From: Centrapalus pauciflorus
Taxonomy: Eukaryota; Streptophyta; Magnoliopsida; Asterales; Asteraceae
Direction: 5' to 3'
NCBI GenBank assembly: GCA_020465985.1
Contig: JAANYP010002998.1
Span: forward strand, 204,060-268,059
DNA length: 64,000 bases
Shown: positions 59,150 through 64,000 of the stretch, piece by piece
Position numbering within the stretch: the first letter of the stretch is position 1
Layout: each line of letters starts with the position of its first letter
Made by a program: the position numbers and the translations under genes
The notes under the pieces: generated by a model
The model's input: the letters and a program-made list of their open reading frames with translations, nothing else
Databases searched by the model: none
Told to the model about the DNA's origin: nothing

Positions 59150-60613
59150 TCATGTTTCATCTCGCAAGTAGAGCCGAAAAATGTGCAAATGGAACTAAAA
59201 GACAACTCTTGGGTTGAAGCAATGTAGGAAGAACTGTCACAATTTAGGAAACTAGAAGTGTGGGAGTTAGTTCCGTTACCTCGAGGAGAAATTGCAATAG
59301 GAACCAAATGGGTTTTTAAGTGAAAGAGAGATGATCGGGGTATAGTCACTCGCAACAAAGCAAGACTGGTGGTAAAGGGTTTCAACCAAGAGGAAGGAAT
59401 CGATTACAATGAAGTGTTCGCGCCAGTAGCAAGGCATGAAGCAATCCGTTTGTTTCTAGCTTTTGCTTCCTTCAAAGGATTTAAAGTTTATCAGCTAGAT
59501 GTTAAGAGTGCTTTCCTTTATGGGAAAGTGAAGGAACTGGTGTATGTGGAACAGCCGCCTGGGTTTACAGATCTGAAATATCCAGAAAGAGTATATCGGT
59601 TAGATAAGTCTCTGTATGGGTTGCATCAAGCACCAAGGGCGTGGTACGAGACTCTATCCAACCATCTTTTAGATAACGGGTTTGAAAGAGGGAGAATAGA
59701 TAGTACGCTGTTCGTTAAGCGAAAAGGTGAACATTTCATCTTGGTACAAGTGTACGTCGATTATATCATTTTTGGATCATCAGACGAGCAGATTTCCACC
59801 GATTTTGAAAAGGTGATGAAGTCAAAGTTTGAGATGAGTGCGATGGGTGAGTTAAACTTCTTTCTGGGTTTGCAAGTCGAACAGTGGAAGGAGGGCATGT
59901 TTATTCATCAAACGAAGTATGTCTACGACATCTTAGAGCGCTTCGGGATGGAAGGAACAAAGCTGACAGCTCATTTCATCACGCTGATTCAAGTGAATCA
60001 CAATCTCGGACCGGGTACAGAAAGTGATACCGATGTGGATCTGACGTTATATCGGGTCATGATTGGGTCACTCATGTATTTAACTGCTTCAAGACCTGAT
60101 CTAATGTTTGCTGTGTGTATTTGTGCTAGGTTTCAAGCTAATCCAAAGGAGATGCACATGAAAGCTGTGAAGCGGATTCTGAGATACCTCAAGTCGAAAC
60201 CGAAGCTGGGACTTTGGTATCACGCTGAGGGAGATCTGGAATTGGAGGCGTTCACGGATTCAGACTACGGAGGATGCAACTTGACTCGCAAGTCAATAAC
60301 TGCTGGTAGTTGCTGTTCACAGGTTCTGTGGATACAACAACAATTGCGGGATTACGGTTTGACTTATACTCATACTCCTATTAGGATTGATAACCAGTCA
60401 ACAATTGCAATAACAAATAATCCAGTTAAACACAATAAAACCAAGCACATAGACATAAGACACAACTTTATACGTGATTGTGCTGAAAAGAATTTAATTA
60501 AGCTAGTAAAAGTGGCAACGGATGATAATAATGCAGATTTATTTACCAAAGCTTTTGATAAGTCACGTTTTGAGTTTTTAGTTCAACTAAACGGAATGCG
60601 TAATCCAGAGTAA
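59150..60613 (+). pseudogene. pol: Copia C reverse transcriptase and RNase H
   Basis: Stops at 59147-59149, about 59225 and about 59322 break the N-terminal part (copia A reads MQEELSQF and DFKCKRDDRG at the latter two). Open frame 59369-60613: VVKGFNQEEGIDYNEVFAPV, YQLDVKSAFLYGKV, LYGLHQAPRAWYETL, active site VYVDYIIFGSS with Tyr for the second Asp. RNase H keeps FTDSDYGGC but an in-frame loss of about 30 codons between LTRKSI and TAGSCC removes the Glu motif CEAEYV seen in A. Confidence 0.92.
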
Positions 60614-60825
60614 GTTGACCTTAGTAGAGTTTATTTCCTTTTATAGCAGTAGCGTTTCATTCTTTTTATAGTAAGTTTAGTAGCTTAGAATATTATCCTT
60701 TTATAGTAAGTTATTTTATTTTCTTACTCTTATTTATGAAAAACAAAAGAAAAAATAGAGAAACCATAAAAAGTTCAAAAAAAAAAAAAAAAAAGAGAAT
60801 ATTAGAAAATGAGTTAAGTCTTAAG

Positions 60826-61775
60826 CGGGTTTTATTTATAAACTTGTAATGTTGGGTGATTTAAGACATAAAAATCTATAAATATATATATTATTATATA
60901 TTAGACATATTAAGTCCCTATTATCATTTAGGACTCGATTAATCTCGTTCGGTGCATCATCCATCCACTTTCGCTAAATAGCATTTTTCGCTCGTTTTTG
61001 CCATCACACGCTCGGTGTGTCCTCATAGCCCCTATTTTCACAATGTTATGTTTTGGGGATGAAATACATGCTTCGTTTTTATATGGACACGAAAACATCT
61101 TCATTTCTATTATGTATTTTACATGTGGTTCCATCAGCCCTTATATCATGAACCGTTAATTGCATTTATTTGTAAGGGCGAATATATTGTGGATAGATCT
61201 ATCGGGAGTCATGTCCCCCATTTGGGTTAGTTTGGGTCGGCTAACAGCGAGTGCATATATATTCAACACACGGTATTACGTATGGGAATACTGCACAGGG
61301 CAAACTCATTTTAATTAAGCTTCGGTTGCATGATGGTTTATATGTAATACATAACAATGAATTTATGATTTTATAAAATCAAACTCTACTATTGTTGTCC
61401 ATACAAGTCAGATTTACGTGTAAACCTATGACCTCACCAACAAAATTGTTGACGTATTTTAGCGTGTATTTTCAGAAAATTAAGGCAAGTATGCCTTCGG
61501 ACGTATTTTCTTTCAAGCTTCCGCATCCATGGAGTCGCATGTATATTCAAATTAACGGAGATTTAGCTGCATTATTTTGGATATTTTAATTATGTAATTA
61601 AATCTCTATATTTTGCGAACTTCTTTACTCATATCAGAGTATGTAAAACGTTGCTATGCTTTAAAGTTTTAACGATATATTTTAAAAAGGTCCATATAGT
61701 GGTCGTTCGTTATGATTATGGTTATGCTTCCGCGACGTCGCGCTTCGTTGCCAACCGGGATAACGGGGTGTGACA
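60826..61775 (+). repeat. 5' LTR of chromovirus D, second part
   Basis: Resumes GGGTTTTATTTATAAACTTG, inverse of B LTR 18618 downward, and ends GATAACGGGGTGTGACA. Compared with B the (TA)n array and flanks (about 440 bases) are missing at the copia C junction. Confidence 0.9.
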
Positions 61776-61778
61776 GAT

Positions 61779-61792
61779 TGGTATCAAAGCCA
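61779..61792 (+). other. Primer binding site of chromovirus D (one mismatch)
   Basis: TTGGTATCAAAGCC, G to A compared with TTGGTATCAGAGCC in B, three bases after the LTR. Confidence 0.88.
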
Positions 61793-61913
61793 TAGTTATA
61801 GTGAACTAGGTTGCATTAGTACCCTAGACTATAACTGCACTTAAGTTTTACTGATTTTGAAAATATCTTGTAACTAATTAAAAGACTATACATGGACCTT
61901 GATAGTAGAAAAC

Positions 61914-62695
61914 ATGTCCCACCAAGAGATAATCATCTTGTCTGACTCAGAAGAGGAGTATACCCCTACCAGCCCATACTATCCGGAAGTATTTTCTGAG
62001 GAGGACCCGACGAGGAAGAAGACCCCTCAGAGGACGAGGATCCAATGGAAGAATCAGATGAAGAAGAACCGATGAAAGAGGACAACGCCAGGGTAGATCC
62101 ACCATCCCCGGCGATCCCCGCCCGCACTCCATACCACCCAGCAGAGCCATCATTCAAGCCATATCGTCCTTACCTAAACGGTCCAAAGATGTTGTATACA
62201 CCCCGAAAGAGGGTAATCACTCTGAGACGGGAGTCTATTCCCATCTCGACCACCCAACCAAATCCCTCACCACAGCACCGACGGGTAGACGCCCGAAGAT
62301 GGGGCTGGATGCCTGAGACTCTCCGTGAGTGGAGACAAGAAAAAGGAAACCCTTCCCAGTTCGAGGTCGGAGGACCATCCTCCGCACCGATCCCACCACT
62401 CACCCAGGAGACGGCTGACAAGACCGTACCCCTGCTAGTAGCAAGGTCTTACCGTCATGACCTCCAAATCCGGTTACTTAACCGGGATATTGGAGAATTG
62501 ACTGCCCGTCTGGAGAGAGAGGAGATTCAGAACTCCAATTTATACTGGGTTAACCAGCATGCCCTCACCATCCAACAGGATGCCCTGAATGAGCTTCGGC
62601 AGCAACTAGCCGAAAGGGAGGCTCAGAACGAGGAGCTAGCTCAGCGCCTCAACGCGTTGGAGAAGGGAGAGACCCCTGATCACTCCCACACTTAG
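61914..62695 (+). CDS. Leader ORF of chromovirus D, coiled-coil protein of unknown function (one frameshift)
   Basis: Starts MSHQEIIILSDSEEEYTPTS. A frameshift near 62006 joins it to an acidic run (EEEDPSEDEDPMEESDEEEP) and a clean frame to 62695. Middle: Pro-rich, then KRVITLRRESIPIS and WGWMPETLREWRQEKG. C-terminal third, LNRDIGELTARLEREEIQNS… LAEREAQNEELAQRLNALEK, is a probable coiled coil. About 260 residues. It is upstream of gag in its own ORF, 230 bases before MPPRR. The same protein is in B at 29095-29848. I recall such sequences fused ahead of gag in Asteraceae database entries; role unknown. Confidence 0.72.
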
Positions 62696-62923
62696 TACCC
62701 TTTATCTATCCTTGTAATATTAGGAAAAATATTATGTAATAGTGTAGGACAAAAATTTTCGGGTTATAACCCGCCCATTGTTAGAAAGTTATGAATGATT
62801 AATGAATATTGCAAGTTATTTATGAAATTGTGTTTGATGATTATAGTGTTGTGCCTTAAGAAAAATTTAAATCTTTAAGATTCAACTTCTTACACTATGC
62901 TCTTTTCTTTAAACTTTAAGATA

Positions 62924-63645
62924 ATGCCGCCAAGAAGAGCTATGAACGCTGCCGAAATTTAGGAACTAGTCGCACAAAGAGTGGCCGCTGCTATAGCCAC
63001 TTATGAGACCAACAGAAACAGTTCAGCTAATGGAGATGGTGGTGCTAGCCGCACCATGGGAGGAACTGAATCCCACCCAAAGGGTTGTGGAATTAAGGGG
63101 TTTTTGAGTTGCAAGCCCCGATACTTCAATGGAACTGAAGGAGCCGTCGGATTAGGACGATAGTTCGAAAAGTTGGAGTCTGTCTTCCGTGTTAGCAGAT
63201 GCATCGGAGGAGACAAGGTGAAGTTCGCCACCCACACTCTGCAAGACAGCGCCTTGACATGGTGGAACTCGTATACCCAGTCTGTAGGGATTGATGCAGC
63301 TTACCAACTCGCCTGGACCGAGTTGAAACAAATGATGACCGACGAGTATTGCCCAAGAAATGAGTTACAGAAGATGGAGTCAGAGTTTTGGAATCTGGCT
63401 ATGAAGGTAACGGATGTAGCTGGGTACACCAACCGATTCCACGAACTAAGCATTTTGTGCCCTCAGATGGTGACCCTTGAATACAAGAAAATCGAGCGTT
63501 ATATTTGGGGACTCGCTCTTCAAATTCAAGGCAATGTCACTGCCTCCAACCAAACCACCATTTAGGACGCCATCAGAATGGCCAATAACCTTATGGATCA
63601 ATTGTCCCAGAGAATCGAAGCCAAGGCCAGGGAAAACAAGAGGAA
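62924..63645 (+). pseudogene. gag: Chromovirus D gag, broken
   Basis: MPPRRAMNAAEI, TAG, ELVAQRVAAAIATYETNRN. Core: KGFLSCKPRYFNGTEGAVGL, TAG (63161-63163) where Trp is expected, FEKLESVFRVS, VKFATHTLQDSALTWWNSYT, YCPRNELQKMESEFWNLAMK and LQIQGNVTASNQTTI, TAG (63563-63565). The zinc knuckle region after KRKWEYKSGKNW is deleted. All three stops are TAG and fit CAG or TGG ancestors. Confidence 0.92.
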
Positions 63646-64000
63646 ATGGGAATACAAGTCCGGGAAGAACTGGCTGACAGCAAAATAATAGAGGCAAGTA
63701 GTATTATTAAGGAATGCACACTGAAGGTGGCAGATCATCCCATAAAGATAGACTTGATGCCTATAGAACTCGGAAGTTTTGATGTAGTAATTGGCATGGA
63801 TTGGTTGTCACACAATCGTGCCGAGATTTTGTGAGGTAAGAAAGTGGTACGGATACCCCTCCACAAGAAGAAGGTCCTAACAGTCCAAGGGGAAAGAAAG
63901 AACCGTCAGCTCAATGTCATATCCGGCCTAAGAACATTAAAGTGCCTTAGAAAAGGTTGTCATGCGGTATTAGTACAGATTGCAGAAAAAGAGTCGGAGA
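63646..64000 (+). pseudogene. pol: Chromovirus D protease second half, runs off window
   Basis: DHPIKIDLMPIELGSFDVVI, GMDWLSHNRAEIL, a TGA, then KKVVRIPLHKKKVLTVQGE and LRTLKCLRKGCHAVLVQIAE. The first half with the catalytic DTGA motif is missing: the frame jumps from the end of gag core to this point. RT should follow beyond the window. Confidence 0.85.

Larger units (their letters stand above)
53238..60825 (+). mobile_element. Copia C, 5' LTR to RNase H, 3' end missing
   Basis: LTR, primer site, leader, gag, protease, integrase, RT and RNase H in order. After RNase H about 210 bases match the start of the spacer of A, then chromovirus D LTR resumes, so the spacer, any downstream ORF and the 3' LTR were lost. 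About 440 bases of the D LTR including its (TA)n array are also missing at this side, so a deletion spanned the junction. Confidence 0.9.
52157..64000 (+). mobile_element. Tekay-like chromovirus D, 5' part, runs off window
   Basis: LTR starts TGTAACATCCGGCACTAAACC at 52157, is split by copia C, and ends GGGGTGTGACA at 61775. Primer site, leader ORF, gag and the second half of protease follow. The LTR matches both LTRs of B in inverse orientation. Inserted in the downstream ORF of copia F (flank ATGGC). Confidence 0.9.

Overview
This window is plant nuclear DNA made almost entirely of nested, decayed LTR retrotransposons. I find no intact host gene, no rRNA or tRNA gene and no CRISPR array. 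The protein families (copia gag with two CCHC knuckles, a Tekay/Del-type gag starting MPPRRAMNAAEI, an Athila-type gag-pol) and the repeated LTR opening TGTCACACCCCGTTACC are, from memory, what I associate with Asteraceae (Tanacetum, Artemisia, lettuce group). The species is not determinable here.

Layout. (1) 1-8275, minus: Athila-type Ty3/gypsy element with a tRNA-Asp-type primer site; its far LTR lies off the left edge. (2) 8276-17685 plus 31942-32271, plus: copia element A, from mid-integrase through RT/RNase H, a 2 kb repeat-rich spacer, an uncharacterised downstream ORF and its 3' LTR. Its RT is split by a short non-autonomous LTR element (10112-11616). (3) 17686-31941, minus: Tekay-like chromovirus B, inserted in the 3' LTR of A with target duplication GTAAG. 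B is itself split by a CACTA DNA transposon (20730-26341, target duplication ACT) that carries a protein phosphatase 2C exon. (4) 32272-32764, plus: end of another Tekay-type LTR. (5) 32765-41959, minus: two copia E copies sharing one LTR. (6) 41960-52156, plus: copia F with 5' LTR, gag split by a solo LTR with target duplication AAGTT, pol, and a second copy of the downstream ORF. (7) 52157-64000, plus: Tekay-like D, whose 5' LTR is split by copia C (53238-60825). D then continues with primer site, leader ORF, gag and protease and runs off the window.

Order of events read from the nesting. Left: E1 gag was hit by a Tekay LTR, then A, then B, then the CACTA; Athila and the short LTR element hit A separately. 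Right: E2 gag was hit by F, F by D and by the solo LTR, and D by C.

How the parts work together. Each autonomous family would supply Gag for the particle, protease, RT/RNase H for cDNA and integrase for insertion. Every copy here is broken by stops, frameshifts or active-site changes, so none looks autonomous. The observations most worth a second look are the ORF downstream of copia pol shared by A and F, the coiled-coil leader ORF upstream of gag shared by B and D, a CTAAC...GTGCAG/G acceptor-like signal just before protease in C and F and before the downstream ORF in A, and dense family-specific short-word repeats in LTRs and leaders.
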